In this document: positions 53,122 to 62,982 of the stretch, in pieces
Numbering within the stretch: position 1 is the stretch's first letter
Layout: every line of letters begins with the position of its first letter
DNA from: JADFWK01 sp035527895
GTDB lineage: Bacteria; Desulfobacterota; DSM-4660; Desulfatiglandales; B25-G16
Reading direction: 5' to 3'
NCBI GenBank assembly: GCA_035527895.1
Contig: DATKZQ010000050.1
Location: forward strand, 1-64,000
Length of the DNA: 64,000 bases
Position numbers and translations under genes: made by a program
The notes under the pieces: model-generated
Told to the model about the DNA's origin: nothing
Databases searched by the model: none
The model's input: the letters and a program-made list of their open reading frames with translations, nothing else

Positions 53122-54729
53122 TTATATCACCGTATCGTGACGCCAGTTCTTATCATCTCGTTCCTGATAATCCAGGTTATAGTGAAGCCCTCTGCTTTCC
53201 TTCCGCATACTAGCTGAGTTGATTATCAGTTCAGCGACCGTTGCCAGATTTCTCAGTTCTACCAAATCAGTGGTAATAAGGAAGTCCCAATAATACTCCT
53301 TGATCTCCTGCTGGATCACCTCGATTCTTCTTTTGGCCCTGATCAGCCGTTTATTGGTTCTCACAATGCCAACGTAGTTCCACATCAGCCTTCTCACTTC
53401 ATCCCAGTTATGTGAAACAACCACCGATTCGTCGCTGTCAGTTGCTGACCCCGGATCCCATAAGGGAACGGGGGGAAATTTGTGAGGATCGCCTTGGGTA
53501 ATTTTTTTGACGCCATCTTCAAAGGCCGCTTTTGCAAAAACGAGGGCTTCTATAAGAGAATTACTCGCCAGCCTGTTTGCGCCATGGAGCCCGGTACAGG
53601 CTACCTCGCCGATTGCATAGAGGTTGTTTATGTTGGTGCGTCCGCGCTTGTCGGCAATGAGGCCACCACACATGTAGTGGGCTGCCGGTACAACGGGAAT
53701 CGGTTCTTGGGTGATGTCGATATCCAATGAAAGGCACTTTTGGTAGATATGGGGAAAACGTTTCTTAATAAATTCCGGAGGCCTGTGGCTGATATCCAAA
53801 TAGACGCATTCATCACCGCTCTTCTTCAGTTCTTCGTCAATTGATCGAGCAACGATATCTCTGAGGGCTAAGTCTTCCCTGGGGTGGTACCGTTCCATGA
53901 AGTGATTTCCGCTTTTGTCAATCAATCGTCCCCCCTCGCCCCTGACGGATTCACTAATCAGGAAATTCTTTGCCAGCGGATGAAAGAGACACGTGGGATG
54001 GAATTGCACAAATTCCATGTTTGCCACCTTAGCTCCTGCCCGGTAACCCATGGCAAGGCCATCACCGGTGGCGATGTCGGGGTTGCTGGTGTAGAGGTAA
54101 ACCTTTCCTGCTCCTCCCGTTGCAAGCACGGTTACTCTCGCCAAGAAGGTCCTTACCTCTCCGGTGTGAATATCTAATACGTAGGCCCCCCAGCATGTCT
54201 CCTCGGTCTGATTGGTCGAGAGACCTCTTTTTAGGAATTTTGATGTCGTAATGAGGTCGATAGCCATGTGGTCTTCAAAGATCCTGATGTTGCTCTTTCC
54301 CTCCACATTTCGAATGAGGGACCGCTCAACCTCTTGTCCGGTCAGATCATCAGCATGTACGATCCTTCTCCTGGAATGACCTCCTTCCTGGGTTAGATCC
54401 AGCTTGTCAGGCTCTTTCTTATCGCGGGAGAAGTTGACGCCAAGGGAGATAAGCTCCCGAATCATACCAGGCCCCTCAGTTACAACGGTGCGGACGACCT
54501 CCTCGTTGCAGAGCCCGGCTCCTGACTCGAGGGTGTCTGCTATGTGCAGATCAAACGAGTCGTATGGATCTAACACTGAGGCAATACCCCCCTGTGCATA
54601 ATTGGTTGAGGCATCCATCGTTTCCTTTTTGGTGACGACGCTGACGGTGCCCTTTGAGGCCGCCTTAAGGGCAAAACTGAGGCCTGCGATACCGGTACCG
54701 ATGACGAGAAAGTCCGAAGTTATTTCCAT
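53122..54729 (-). CDS. nadB: L-aspartate oxidase
   Basis: 535 residues. FAD-binding GTGIAGLSFALKA (near 11-23), NYAQGGIASV, HSRRRIVHADDLTG, EFVQFHPT and the GEVACTGLHGANRLASNSLIEAL block define NadB, which oxidises aspartate to iminoaspartate for NAD synthesis. In anaerobes fumarate serves as electron acceptor. nadA and nadC are not in the window. Confidence 0.95.
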   Translation of the reverse strand: MEITSDFLVIGTGIAGLSFALKAASKGTVSVVTKKETMDASTNYAQGGIASVLDPYDSFDLHIADTLESGAGLCNEEVVRTVVTEGPGMIRELISLGVNFSRDKKEPDKLDLTQEGGHSRRRIVHADDLTGQEVERSLIRNVEGKSNIRIFEDHMAIDLITTSKFLKRGLSTNQTEETCWGAYVLDIHTGEVRTFLARVTVLATGGAGKVYLYTSNPDIATGDGLAMGYRAGAKVANMEFVQFHPTCLFHPLAKNFLISESVRGEGGRLIDKSGNHFMERYHPREDLALRDIVARSIDEELKKSGDECVYLDISHRPPEFIKKRFPHIYQKCLSLDIDITQEPIPVVPAAHYMCGGLIADKRGRTNINNLYAIGEVACTGLHGANRLASNSLIEALVFAKAAFEDGVKKITQGDPHKFPPVPLWDPGSATDSDESVVVSHNWDEVRRLMWNYVGIVRTNKRLIRAKRRIEVIQQEIKEYYWDFLITTDLVELRNLATVAELIINSASMRKESRGLHYNLDYQERDDKNWRHDTVI

Positions 54730-54896
54730 GAAGCCTCTCGGTTATTCCCACGAAGGCCCGCGTTCAGCGGAGCTTCCGTGGCGATGCTTTCGTTCGGTTT
54801 TGGGGATTCTTGTGTCGGCCTTAAGCTTACACAAAATAGGTTCTTTTGCAAGTTATCATTGATTGTTGGCCTCAACGGAGGTACAGTGCAGGGACT

Positions 54897-55556
54897 ATGA
54901 GCGTTTCAGTGGTTGTATTCGATTGTGATGGCGTGATGTTTGACTCCCGTCACGCCAATATTAACTTCTACAATCATATCTTGTCCCATTTCGACCTCCC
55001 TCCCATAAGAGGTGAGGATGTCGAATTTGTACACATGCACACTGCCGAGGAATCGGTAAACCATATCTTCAGAGGGAGTCCTTGCACGGGTCAAGCACAG
55101 CGATACCGATTAACCAAGCCGGATTACACTCCTTTTATCAGGGACATGGTTATGGAGCCAGGCCTCAAGGAGTTGCTCGAACAGCTCAAATCACACTATG
55201 GTCTCGCGGTAGCAACGAACAGAAGCAACACGATCGGGAAGGTTCTGGAATGGCACGGCCTAACAGGGTATTTTGATATCGTGGTGTCTTCGCTGGATGT
55301 CGCAAACCCGAAGCCCCATCCCGAACCTATCTTGAAGATCCTTGAATTTTTCGGGGTTGGGCCGCACCGGTGTCTTTATGTAGGTGATTCGGAGGTCGAT
55401 TATAGGGTTTGTCAGGCTTCAGGAGTGCCCCTGATCGCCTACCGCAACAGGAACCTGAAAGCCGCCTATTTCGTTGAGAATCTTCTGGATATCCTTCGGA
55501 TTTTGCAGCCTTGTTCGCAGGACGATTCTTTCACCCACAAGAAAAGGAGCGATTAA
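54897..55556 (+). CDS. HAD-superfamily hydrolase (phosphoglycolate phosphatase-like)
   Basis: 219 residues from the ATG at 54897. Motif I is FDCDGVMFDS, motif II VATNRSNT, motif III Lys in NPKPHPEP, and motif IV YVGDSEVDY. The cap domain (about 20-90) is of the Gph/PGMB type. Substrate unknown. A GCGATTA-AAAGCA-TAATCGC hairpin overlaps its stop and may separate it from convergent pilQ. Confidence 0.85.
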   Translation: MSVSVVVFDCDGVMFDSRHANINFYNHILSHFDLPPIRGEDVEFVHMHTAEESVNHIFRGSPCTGQAQRYRLTKPDYTPFIRDMVMEPGLKELLEQLKSHYGLAVATNRSNTIGKVLEWHGLTGYFDIVVSSLDVANPKPHPEPILKILEFFGVGPHRCLYVGDSEVDYRVCQASGVPLIAYRNRNLKAAYFVENLLDILRILQPCSQDDSFTHKKRSD

Positions 55557-55598
55557 AAGCATAATCGCCCCTTCACGATGTTTTCTGCTTATATGTCC

Positions 55599-57884
55599 CT
55601 AGCCCATTGGCGTAACTGGCATTACCCTCGGTGTCAAAAAGATGAGCAGCTCGCTCTTCTCAGTTGACTTGTTCTCTACTCCAAAAAGCCATCCGATAAC
55701 CGGTATCTTCCTCAGCCACGGTGTTCCCGTATCGGTTATCCCCTTGCTCTCCTTGTAGATTCCGCCGATAACAACGGTGTCTCCGCTGGCAATCATCATT
55801 TCTGTCATGGCGTTCTTTCTCAGGACAGGCACAAATTCGCCAACCCGGTTCGCATAGTCGGGGTAATCATCGCTTACTGAGATTTTCATAATAACCATGT
55901 CGTTCGGCGTGATGTTGGGGGTAACGCTCAGCTCTAAGGTGGCATCAACCTCCTTTGCGGTTCTGTTTCCCTCCACATCGGTGTACGGGATATAGATAGT
56001 TGTGCCCTGCTTGATGGTTGCCTGAACGGTGTCCCTGGTTATGATCTTCGGTGCCGAAAGGGTCTTTAAGGTACCCTCTGTTTCGGCAAGGGCTATCTGA
56101 GCATTAATAATACTTGACATTGTTCCACTAGCGTTGGCAAAATTGAGGCCGATTGCGGTATCAGCGGCCGCCGTGAAATTCGTCGCAAAAGAGTAATCAT
56201 AGCTCCTGCTGCTGTTAGGTCCTCCCCCTCCCCACGGATTTCTTTTCGTACTGTAGCTTAATCCGCGCCAGTTGATCCCGAGATCCCTGGAGAAAGTCGT
56301 TTTGGCTTCCACGATCCGGGCCTCGATCATCACCTGTTTTGACGGTTTGTCCTGCCTCGTTTTCAGGGCTCGGGCCTTTTCAACCTTAGATGCTATGTCG
56401 GTGTAGATTATGGTCTTATTTGCAGTATCAACCGATATCTTGCCTCTCGGCCCCTTTACATTCTCCTCTATGAGCTTTCTGATATCCGTCACATCTGCGT
56501 AGTTGACCGTAATGTAGTCGGTAATCAACGGTTCTGCTTCTTCAGCCTCTTTCTCTGCATCTTTGGTGACTTTTATCCTTTCCTGTTCAGTTTTCAGTTT
56601 GTCTTGTCTATCTTTCTCCAGATTTTTTATCTTTCCTTTCGTTGTTACCCAAATGATATTTCCCTCTCTGATCATGCCGAGATCGTTGGACTCGAGCACG
56701 ATGTCCAAGGCCTGGTCCCAAGGCACGTTCTTCAGCCTCATGGAGACCGTACCCTTCACCTCGGGACCCCACACCAAATTCAGCTTGCTGACCTCCCCAA
56801 TCAACTTCAGAATGTTCCGTATGTCTGCATTGGCAAAATCAAGGGTTATCCTTTCTCCCGTATACTTCCTGTAAGTCTCTCGTTCCAAAGGTCGGGGCTG
56901 ACTCACCGCCGGGGTCACCGCCGGTCGTTCCTGTTCGGGTATCTCCTCTTTTACTACCTGTTTTTCTGCCAGCCTGGCCGCAGTTATGGTTTTGGCTGGC
57001 GGTCCGACCGAGGTCTTGCTAAAATCTATCCGTATCTCCTGGTCTGTCTGAACAACGTGATAGGGGACCACTTCTCGCAGCTTGATCTCAAGGTCGACCC
57101 CTTTGTCCGCAACCCGCACCATCGGGGTAATCCTGTTGACCACCCCTTTGAAGTAAGAAGAATCGATATACCGGGTCAGCTCAGGTCGGATGGTGACATT
57201 CTTAACTTCAAGAAGCAAGTTCAAGGAGTCTTTTCGGCTTAATTCATAAGGTGCCCTTTCTCTGGTTGTAACCGTAACCCGTGATTTGCCTTTGGGCAAC
57301 ATAAAGAAATCAATACCAAGGATCTGATTCGCTTTTGTCTTGCCCGGCGCAAAGAACAGGCGCGGCTTCCCTGGCGGGATCTCCTCCTCTTTGGCTGCCA
57401 TAACAGGTGGTTCAACCGTTTCAGCGGGCTTCTTCGGGGAAAGCAGGACATCTATTGTTCCGTCTCTTTCCTGCACACTGTATTCAACGTCCTGGAATAA
57501 GGTGGCTGTAACCCGCGTAACCAGGGGCTCATCTTTTATGCTCTCAAACGTAAGGGCTTTGATGATCTTATCCCCCGTGACATCCGGGACGGTCAATTCC
57601 TCTGCCGGTTGTGCGGTTACATCCACTATGAGCCGGAGTGGTTGACCAAGTTTAAAGGCCGTATAGGGAGTGGTTCTCGAGTTGGTTATCGCAATCCTGG
57701 CCTCTGCATCAGAGGGCAGAGAGACCACACTGATTGAGTCGATTTGAGCAGGCGTTTCTGGCGCGAGGCCCGATACCTTCTTCTTGGTCGGCGACGGGGC
57801 ACAACTCATGGCAAAACAAAGTGCACCTATAGCGATCAAAAGAAAAACGGGTTTTCGTCTTCTTGGGCATCTGGTATCCAACAT
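55599..57884 (-). CDS. pilQ: PilQ, type IV pilus secretin
   Basis: 761 residues. Lipoprotein-like signal (CFAMSCAPS), two AMIN-type domains (about 50-300), a secretin N0/N1 region (about 345-500, RITLDFANADIRNILKLIGEVS) and the secretin channel (about 530-755, with VPVLRKNAMTEMMIASGDTVVIGGIYKES). It forms the outer-membrane pore of the pilus. Last gene of the leftward pil operon. Confidence 0.95.
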   Translation of the reverse strand: MLDTRCPRRRKPVFLLIAIGALCFAMSCAPSPTKKKVSGLAPETPAQIDSISVVSLPSDAEARIAITNSRTTPYTAFKLGQPLRLIVDVTAQPAEELTVPDVTGDKIIKALTFESIKDEPLVTRVTATLFQDVEYSVQERDGTIDVLLSPKKPAETVEPPVMAAKEEEIPPGKPRLFFAPGKTKANQILGIDFFMLPKGKSRVTVTTRERAPYELSRKDSLNLLLEVKNVTIRPELTRYIDSSYFKGVVNRITPMVRVADKGVDLEIKLREVVPYHVVQTDQEIRIDFSKTSVGPPAKTITAARLAEKQVVKEEIPEQERPAVTPAVSQPRPLERETYRKYTGERITLDFANADIRNILKLIGEVSKLNLVWGPEVKGTVSMRLKNVPWDQALDIVLESNDLGMIREGNIIWVTTKGKIKNLEKDRQDKLKTEQERIKVTKDAEKEAEEAEPLITDYITVNYADVTDIRKLIEENVKGPRGKISVDTANKTIIYTDIASKVEKARALKTRQDKPSKQVMIEARIVEAKTTFSRDLGINWRGLSYSTKRNPWGGGGPNSSRSYDYSFATNFTAAADTAIGLNFANASGTMSSIINAQIALAETEGTLKTLSAPKIITRDTVQATIKQGTTIYIPYTDVEGNRTAKEVDATLELSVTPNITPNDMVIMKISVSDDYPDYANRVGEFVPVLRKNAMTEMMIASGDTVVIGGIYKESKGITDTGTPWLRKIPVIGWLFGVENKSTEKSELLIFLTPRVMPVTPMG

Positions 57885-57917
57885 GCAAGGTCTCCTTACA
57901 TTTTTTACTGTTTTAGC

Positions 57918-58493
57918 CTATTCTAATACGGGGAGTTTCAAGAACATATCCCTTGTTTTTTCACGCCCTCTGATGTCTTTGAAATATTCCCGAACAACGA
58001 CCTTATCCTCGAGGATCTCGGTGACGCTCCCACCCCTTCTTCCGACAGGTGTCCCCACTTTGATCACATGGCCATCACCCTTAGAATCCCTCACTAGGGC
58101 CCACTGTTCTGCCTCAGTCAGAATTATGGCCGATATGGTCAACTGGGAAAGGTCGAGGGTTTCAAGATATGTTCTCGGTTTTTGTCTTGCTTCCTTTTCC
58201 TCCAATTCCTCTCGTACTGTAATGAATGATTTGAATGGGTCCACCTTATTGGTGGGGTCATAAGAGTACGGTGTTTCTTCCGTGCCTTTCTCGGTCCTGG
58301 GCTCAATCTTTTGAGGTTGAGCCTCAGGCTGCTTCGGTTTCTGGATTGGCTTGGTGGCCGCTTTCTCTTCCTGTGGAATCTTAAAGACCTCCGTTTTCCC
58401 GGTCTCCCCGTCAGATACCCCACAAAAAAGGACAAGAGCCCCACAGCCGACTACTAATGAGAGGATTATGTTCAGAGTGTTTCTTGTGCCCAC
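57918..58493 (-). CDS. pilP: PilP, pilus assembly protein
   Basis: 191 residues: an N-terminal membrane or lipoprotein signal, a Pro/Lys/Glu linker (about 35-80), and the PilP domain beginning YDPTNKVDPFKSF and containing LTISAIILTEAEQWALVRDSKG. It links the inner-membrane PilNO to PilQ. 33 bp before pilQ. Confidence 0.92.
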   Translation of the reverse strand: MGTRNTLNIILSLVVGCGALVLFCGVSDGETGKTEVFKIPQEEKAATKPIQKPKQPEAQPQKIEPRTEKGTEETPYSYDPTNKVDPFKSFITVREELEEKEARQKPRTYLETLDLSQLTISAIILTEAEQWALVRDSKGDGHVIKVGTPVGRRGGSVTEILEDKVVVREYFKDIRGREKTRDMFLKLPVLE

Positions 58494-58504
58494 CTTAGAC
58501 CTTT

Positions 58505-59077
58505 TTACTCCTTAAAGCGATAGGTTACTGCCTTGCAGTTGGTCTTAAGCGTAGTGTCCATGCTCTTGACAGGAACCATGCTGACATCAATGACGTTAAC
58601 AATCCTATCCAGTTTTCCCACCTTATCGAAAAACAGGGCCACGTCGTGGTAGGCTCCCTTTACCTCTATGTTAACCGGTATCTCTACAAAAAAATCTCTC
58701 GGAACCTCGCTCTGCGGGCTGAACAGGATAAATTCGAGATTCGAATCGTTGCCGAGTTTCGTGATACTCTTTAAGAGGTTCGGTATTTCACTCGTCGTGG
58801 GTAACAGCCTGACTGCGAACTGCAAATCCGCCTGAGCCTGAGCGAGGTCTTTTTCGAGCTTCTCTAAATCCCCTGCCCGTTTCTCGGCAAGCCTGAGCTG
58901 GTCGTTAAGCTTGCCTATTTCGCTTCTCAATGTACGCATTTCGGCTGTTTTTGGCATATATACAAGCCAGATAAAGAGACCTGCAAGGACTGCGATGGTC
59001 CCTGCAAAGATAAGAATCCGGTGGACCATTCTTAACTTGGATATCTTATCGAAAAAGTTATCGAATTCGATTGCCAT
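58505..59077 (-). CDS. pilO: PilO, pilus alignment protein
   Basis: 190 residues: one membrane helix (about 20-40), coiled coil (about 45-90), and a ferredoxin-like periplasmic domain with FFVEIPVNIEVKGAYHDVALFFDKVG. Pairs with PilN. Confidence 0.92.
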   Translation of the reverse strand: MAIEFDNFFDKISKLRMVHRILIFAGTIAVLAGLFIWLVYMPKTAEMRTLRSEIGKLNDQLRLAEKRAGDLEKLEKDLAQAQADLQFAVRLLPTTSEIPNLLKSITKLGNDSNLEFILFSPQSEVPRDFFVEIPVNIEVKGAYHDVALFFDKVGKLDRIVNVIDVSMVPVKSMDTTLKTNCKAVTYRFKE

Positions 59078-59082
59078 GACTC

Positions 59083-59670
59083 CTATCTTTTCTTTATAGC
59101 CGTTGGCGCTGTTGCTGGTTCATGGGCATAGGTCGTGCACCTGAGCGCGAAGTCCTTGAGACTCAGATCAAGCCCCGGCACCTTTCTTTGCTGCGTTCTG
59201 ACCAACTCAACGGAGTATATGCTCCCGGTGCTTTGCAGTTTGTCCATGAAGTCTGCGACTGTTTCATTATCCATTGCCGTGCCCTCCAGCATAAGCGTAC
59301 CCTTGCTTTCCCTGAGGCTCGCGAGCCAGAGCTTGTCTTTTGGGACACTGGTTGCAATATCATCCAGAAGCTTTACGGGACCCGCCTTAATCTTTTCTAG
59401 GCGCTGTATCGTCTTGAGCTTGGCCTCAATATCGGCAATTGTTTTCTTCAAGTCCTTTATTTTAGCGTTCGTATCTTTATAGGTGGCCAATTCTCTCGTT
59501 TTTTTCTCGTGCTCCTTTTTCAGGGAGCTTGTTTCCCTGCTAAGATCTATGTAAGACCAAGTCATTGCCAGGAAGATAACAATGACGGAACCAAAATAAT
59601 ACGAAACCTGTCGGCGTATATTCTCCTTTATCCTGGCAGCCCTGAAGGGAAAGAGATTAACCCTGATCAT
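59083..59670 (-). CDS. pilN: PilN, pilus alignment protein
   Basis: 195 residues. The N-terminal IRVNLFPFRAAR binds PilM. One membrane helix (about 22-45), coiled coil (about 46-95) and a C-terminal domain with LWLASLRESKGTLMLEGTA follow. Its start overlaps the pilM stop as ATGA. Confidence 0.93.
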   Translation of the reverse strand: MIRVNLFPFRAARIKENIRRQVSYYFGSVIVIFLAMTWSYIDLSRETSSLKKEHEKKTRELATYKDTNAKIKDLKKTIADIEAKLKTIQRLEKIKAGPVKLLDDIATSVPKDKLWLASLRESKGTLMLEGTAMDNETVADFMDKLQSTGSIYSVELVRTQQRKVPGLDLSLKDFALRCTTYAHEPATAPTAIKKR

Positions 59671-60743
59671 CGATCACCTATACTCCTCAAAGCGAGACCT
59701 ACTGAGATAGCGGCAATAGGAGCCGAATAGTTTAAGTATCCCGCGTCGAACGATTTTTCCCTTATTTCCATATTGGCAAAGGGGTTGAGTGTCCCTATTT
59801 TGAGGCCCGTCTCCAATCCGAGGTATTTCGTGAATCCCGGAATCAGCGATGAACCTCCGCTCAATAGGATTGTATCAATCTTCATGTCGGTAAATGTGGT
59901 TGCTACAAAATCAAGCGCCCTCTTGACTTCCTGACCCCATCTCGTGACGGTTGAGGTGACTGCCTCTTCTACGGGGGATCTCTGCGTCGCTGGGAGGGGT
60001 CTCGCCCCCAGTTTAATTCTTTCGGCTTCTTGATAAGAGATGTTTAACCTTTTCTGTATCTCACCGGTTATCTGAGAGCCTCCATATGAGGAATCTCTCG
60101 TGAATATGGAGACGCCGTCCTTAATAACGTTTATGGTGAGGTGTTGAGCGCCGATATGCACCAAAGCATGGCAGCCAGATTGCTCGTAATCGCTGATTTC
60201 AAAGGCATTTTGTAGCGCAAAGGCATCGATATCAAGAATAACGGGGTTGAGCTCGGTCAGATGGAGAAGGCTGATGTACTCTTCAACGATGTCTTTCTTG
60301 GCGGCCACCAGGAGGACGTCCATGTAAGATTCCTTTCCTTCCTCCCCCAACTCTTCTTCTCCTGAGTAGAGAACCTGAAAATCCAAGTTAACGTCATTAA
60401 TGTCAAAAGGGATGTATTGTTCTGCTTCACTCTGGATACTTTCTTCCAGCTCCCTTTCTCCTTTCCTGGGAATGGTTATCTTTTTGACGATGACGGAGTA
60501 TCCGGAAATCGATACGGCAACATTGTGGTTTTTGATTTTTAGGTTTTGAAGGAGGTTTTTTAGGGCGGCAGAAACTATCTCCATTTCCTTTATAGAGCCT
60601 TCCACTATAGCATCTGGCGGGAGCCCAATAATCCCGAAATTCTTCAGGATCATGCCCCTTGTAGTGTCTTCAATCTCGGCAAGTTTGATAGAATGTGATC
60701 CAATATCAATCCCAACTATTTGATTTTTCTTAGGTATGGGCAT
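59667..60743 (-). CDS. pilM: PilM, actin-like pilus protein
   Basis: 358 residues with ATPase motifs GIDIGSHSIKLAEIE, FDINDVNLDFQVL, VHIGAQHLTI and LLSGGSSLIPGF. It is the cytoplasmic platform that binds PilN. First of the five pil genes. Confidence 0.95.
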   Translation of the reverse strand: MPIPKKNQIVGIDIGSHSIKLAEIEDTTRGMILKNFGIIGLPPDAIVEGSIKEMEIVSAALKNLLQNLKIKNHNVAVSISGYSVIVKKITIPRKGERELEESIQSEAEQYIPFDINDVNLDFQVLYSGEEELGEEGKESYMDVLLVAAKKDIVEEYISLLHLTELNPVILDIDAFALQNAFEISDYEQSGCHALVHIGAQHLTINVIKDGVSIFTRDSSYGGSQITGEIQKRLNISYQEAERIKLGARPLPATQRSPVEEAVTSTVTRWGQEVKRALDFVATTFTDMKIDTILLSGGSSLIPGFTKYLGLETGLKIGTLNPFANMEIREKSFDAGYLNYSAPIAAISVGLALRSIGDR

Positions 60744-60766
60744 CTTCGACTCGAGTTCTTGAAGAT

Positions 60767-60970
60767 TTACTTGTCATCAAAAAAGATCTGCTCTTTGTCG
60801 CTCAGCTTATAGCCGAGGGCCAGAATGATTTTCCGTTTCGTCTCCATACGACAATCTTCACCTTTTTCAATCCTATCGATAGTCAATGGAGATACACCGG
60901 CTTTTCTGGCCAGCTCTGCCTTACTAAGCAAAAGTTGTTCTCTTATCTTCTTTACCGTATTCTGGAGCAC
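60767..60970 (-). CDS. Xre-type HTH regulator upstream of pil genes
   Basis: 67 residues: IREQLLLSKAELARKAGVSP then LTIDRIEKG is a complete Cro/CI helix-turn-helix. It lies 23 bp upstream of pilM on the same strand, so it is probably the first gene of the operon and may control pilus expression. Similar small Xre proteins before pilM occur in other deltaproteobacteria as far as I recall. Confidence 0.82.
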   Translation of the reverse strand: MLQNTVKKIREQLLLSKAELARKAGVSPLTIDRIEKGEDCRMETKRKIILALGYKLSDKEQIFFDDK

Positions 60971-61273
60971 TATCCTTTTCCTCCACCAAGGTTAACCCAA
61001 AAAATAAGAAAACTCCTGCTTAGTAATGCATATATAAATTAATTTGTCAAGTATTTTTTATAAATTAAATAAAATTACGACAATTTATATATATATAGTG
61101 GTAATTTTTGACAGCACCACAATATCTTGTTACATGTCATAAGAGGCTTTACATAGTGTCCGAGAGAATCAATCATTATTTTTGAATTTGCGTATTTCCG
61201 AAAATTGCTGTACAAGAGGGCAGTCTTTGCACCGATTCTAACATCTCTGAGAAAAATAGGAAAGGGCCAGTAG
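60971..61273. other. AT-rich divergent regulatory region
   Basis: 303 bp between the leftward Xre/pil operon and rightward lepB, with long A/T runs (61021-61100). No gene. It holds the NrdR-like box pair listed separately. Confidence 0.5.
61086..61132. promoter_or_regulatory. Possible second NrdR-like box pair
   Basis: 61117-61132 contains CACAATATCTTGT, 13 bases identical to the core of the nrdD box 2. A weaker match (TATATATAGTG core) starts at 61086, exactly 31 bp away. A TTGACA lies between them (61109-61114). The AT-rich context makes chance similarity possible, and neither flanking gene is a usual NrdR target. Confidence 0.35.
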
Positions 61274-61954
61274 TTGGAACGGACGAAAAAGAAGGAGAAA
61301 AAGAACCGAGAGGTTCGGACAAAGAGTGTCTTCAGGGAGTATTTAGAGGCAGCTATAATAGCCATTCTTCTTGCGCTCTTCATTCGGGCGTTTGTTGTTC
61401 AAGCCTTCAAGATCCCTTCCGGATCTATGAAGCCAACTCTTCTTGTCGGTGATCATATCTTGGTGAATAAGTTTATCTATGGCATTAAGATACCATTTAC
61501 CGACCACTTCGTATTACAGATCAAAAAACCGAAGACAGGCGATATAGTGGTTTTCAAGTGGCCTAGAAACGAGAAAAAGGATTTCATCAAAAGGGTTATC
61601 GGCGTTGAGGGGGATAAAGTTGAGATAAAAGATGACGTGCTTTATGTGAACGACAGGAAAATAGAAGCTGAATTCGTAGGGGAATATGCTGATAAGGATC
61701 TGGGGCGTGCGGGAAAGTATCTGGAGTTTCTCGGAGAAACCAAGCACCCTATTTTGGACGTATACAACAAACACGAGGATTTTGGACCCATTATTGTTCC
61801 TGAGAATGCTATCTTTGTTATGGGTGATAACCGTGATCAGAGCCTTGATAGCAGGTATTGGGGTGTAGTTTCCCTGAATAAGCTTAAAGGGAAGGCCTTT
61901 ATTGTCTATTGGTCGTGGCCACATTGGAAGCGGTTTGGGCACCTTGTTCGGTGA
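61274..61954 (+). CDS. lepB: Signal peptidase I
   Basis: 226 residues with one N-terminal membrane helix (about 25-45). Catalytic Ser51 is in IPSGSMKPTLLVGD and Lys106 in KDFIKRVIGVEGD; the family end-motif MGDNRDQSLDSRYWG is intact. It removes signal peptides on the periplasmic side. TTG start with GGAAAGG upstream. Confidence 0.93.
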   Translation: MERTKKKEKKNREVRTKSVFREYLEAAIIAILLALFIRAFVVQAFKIPSGSMKPTLLVGDHILVNKFIYGIKIPFTDHFVLQIKKPKTGDIVVFKWPRNEKKDFIKRVIGVEGDKVEIKDDVLYVNDRKIEAEFVGEYADKDLGRAGKYLEFLGETKHPILDVYNKHEDFGPIIVPENAIFVMGDNRDQSLDSRYWGVVSLNKLKGKAFIVYWSWPHWKRFGHLVR

Positions 61955-62405
61955 TAGTGATACCGCAACAGCGCGCATGCAATCCCGATACGCCTCCTTG
62001 TCTTGGTGAAAGACAAGGAAGGGGTTCCATAAAACCAGTTCTGGTTCTTGGATTTCAAGAAATACTCCCCTTGTCTGTCGTTGAACTAGCATAAAGGCTT
62101 ATTCGGAAACGGAAGAAGCATCGACACAACGGAGATTCTCCCGTTGAGGGAGGCAAGCCCTCTCAATGCTTATTCTAGCGCACAGGAAGGGTTCCAGTGT
62201 TAGCGCATCAAAGAAAATCCAGTATCGCATATGGATATATGTGCCCTTTCGCAGTAGACTTTTTCGGCATATCCCGCGGCTCAGCACGGCCTACCTCAAG
62301 ATTAACAAGGAATTCCCGCAGGAGTTTAGTCTTGACAAATGGCAAGATGCGGTCTTAAATGTTCACTTATTGAACAACTCAAGAGCAAAGGGATCTGGTT
62401 CTGAT
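61955..62405. other. Leader region before the NusG-like gene
   Basis: 451 bp. A perfect 10-bp hairpin with 5-nt loop (61995-62019) and a second hairpin near 62134-62165 (TTGAGGG/CCCTC-type arms) are visible. The coding frame of the NusG-like gene stays open back to 62166, but that part has no family similarity, so I treat it as leader. Confidence 0.45.
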
Positions 62406-62918
62406 ATGCTGGACGTTCAACAAAAATGGTATGCTATTCACGCCCGAAGTAGACATGAGGATGTTGTCTTTAATGGGCTGACAAAAAAATCAATCAAAGC
62501 ATTTGTCCCTAAAGTAGAGGTTATGAGCCGCCGAAAGGACAGGAGGAAGAGGATCATGGTCCCCCTCTTGCCCGGTTACGTGTTTGTGCATTCAGATCTG
62601 AACCCGTACGAATACTGGGACATAATCAAAACCTACGGAGTTGTGAGGATAGTAGGCACTGAAAATAAACCTGTTCCCGTGAAGGAAGAGGAGATAGACT
62701 CTTTGAAGATTCTCCATGGCACTGACCGGACGATTCGAAACCAGGCTTATATGAGGAAGGGCGATAGGGTTATGATTATGGAGGGGCCGCTGAAAGGGCT
62801 GACCGGTTTTTATCTTCGACATAAAGGCAAATCAGATAAGGTCGTGGTTTCAATCGAGCTCTTACAGCGATCCTTGGCCGTGGAAATCGAAGACTGGATT
62901 GCAGAGAAGATTAGCTAG
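62406..62918 (+). CDS. NusG-like (UpxY/RfaH-type) antiterminator
   Basis: 170 residues from the ATG at 62406. NGN domain at about 5-105 (KWYAIHARSRHEDVV, VPLLPGYVFVHSDL, VVRIVGTENKPVPV) and a KOW domain at about 115-165 (MRKGDRVMIMEGPLKGLTG). Specialised NusG paralogues of this type help RNA polymerase through long polysaccharide operons. The sugar-oxidoreductase gene that follows fits this. Confidence 0.87.
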   Translation: MLDVQQKWYAIHARSRHEDVVFNGLTKKSIKAFVPKVEVMSRRKDRRKRIMVPLLPGYVFVHSDLNPYEYWDIIKTYGVVRIVGTENKPVPVKEEEIDSLKILHGTDRTIRNQAYMRKGDRVMIMEGPLKGLTGFYLRHKGKSDKVVVSIELLQRSLAVEIEDWIAEKIS

Positions 62919-62982
62919 TTTTTTGGAAGCGCCGGGTAGTGCATCGAGATGGGGCGAAAGAGAATAGGATAGGAGAGAGGTC

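Noticed and set aside
62166..62405. 80-residue N-terminal extension of the NusG-like protein
   Set aside because: The NGN domain begins at the ATG at 62406 and the upstream part has no similarity to the family and hairpin-forming DNA.
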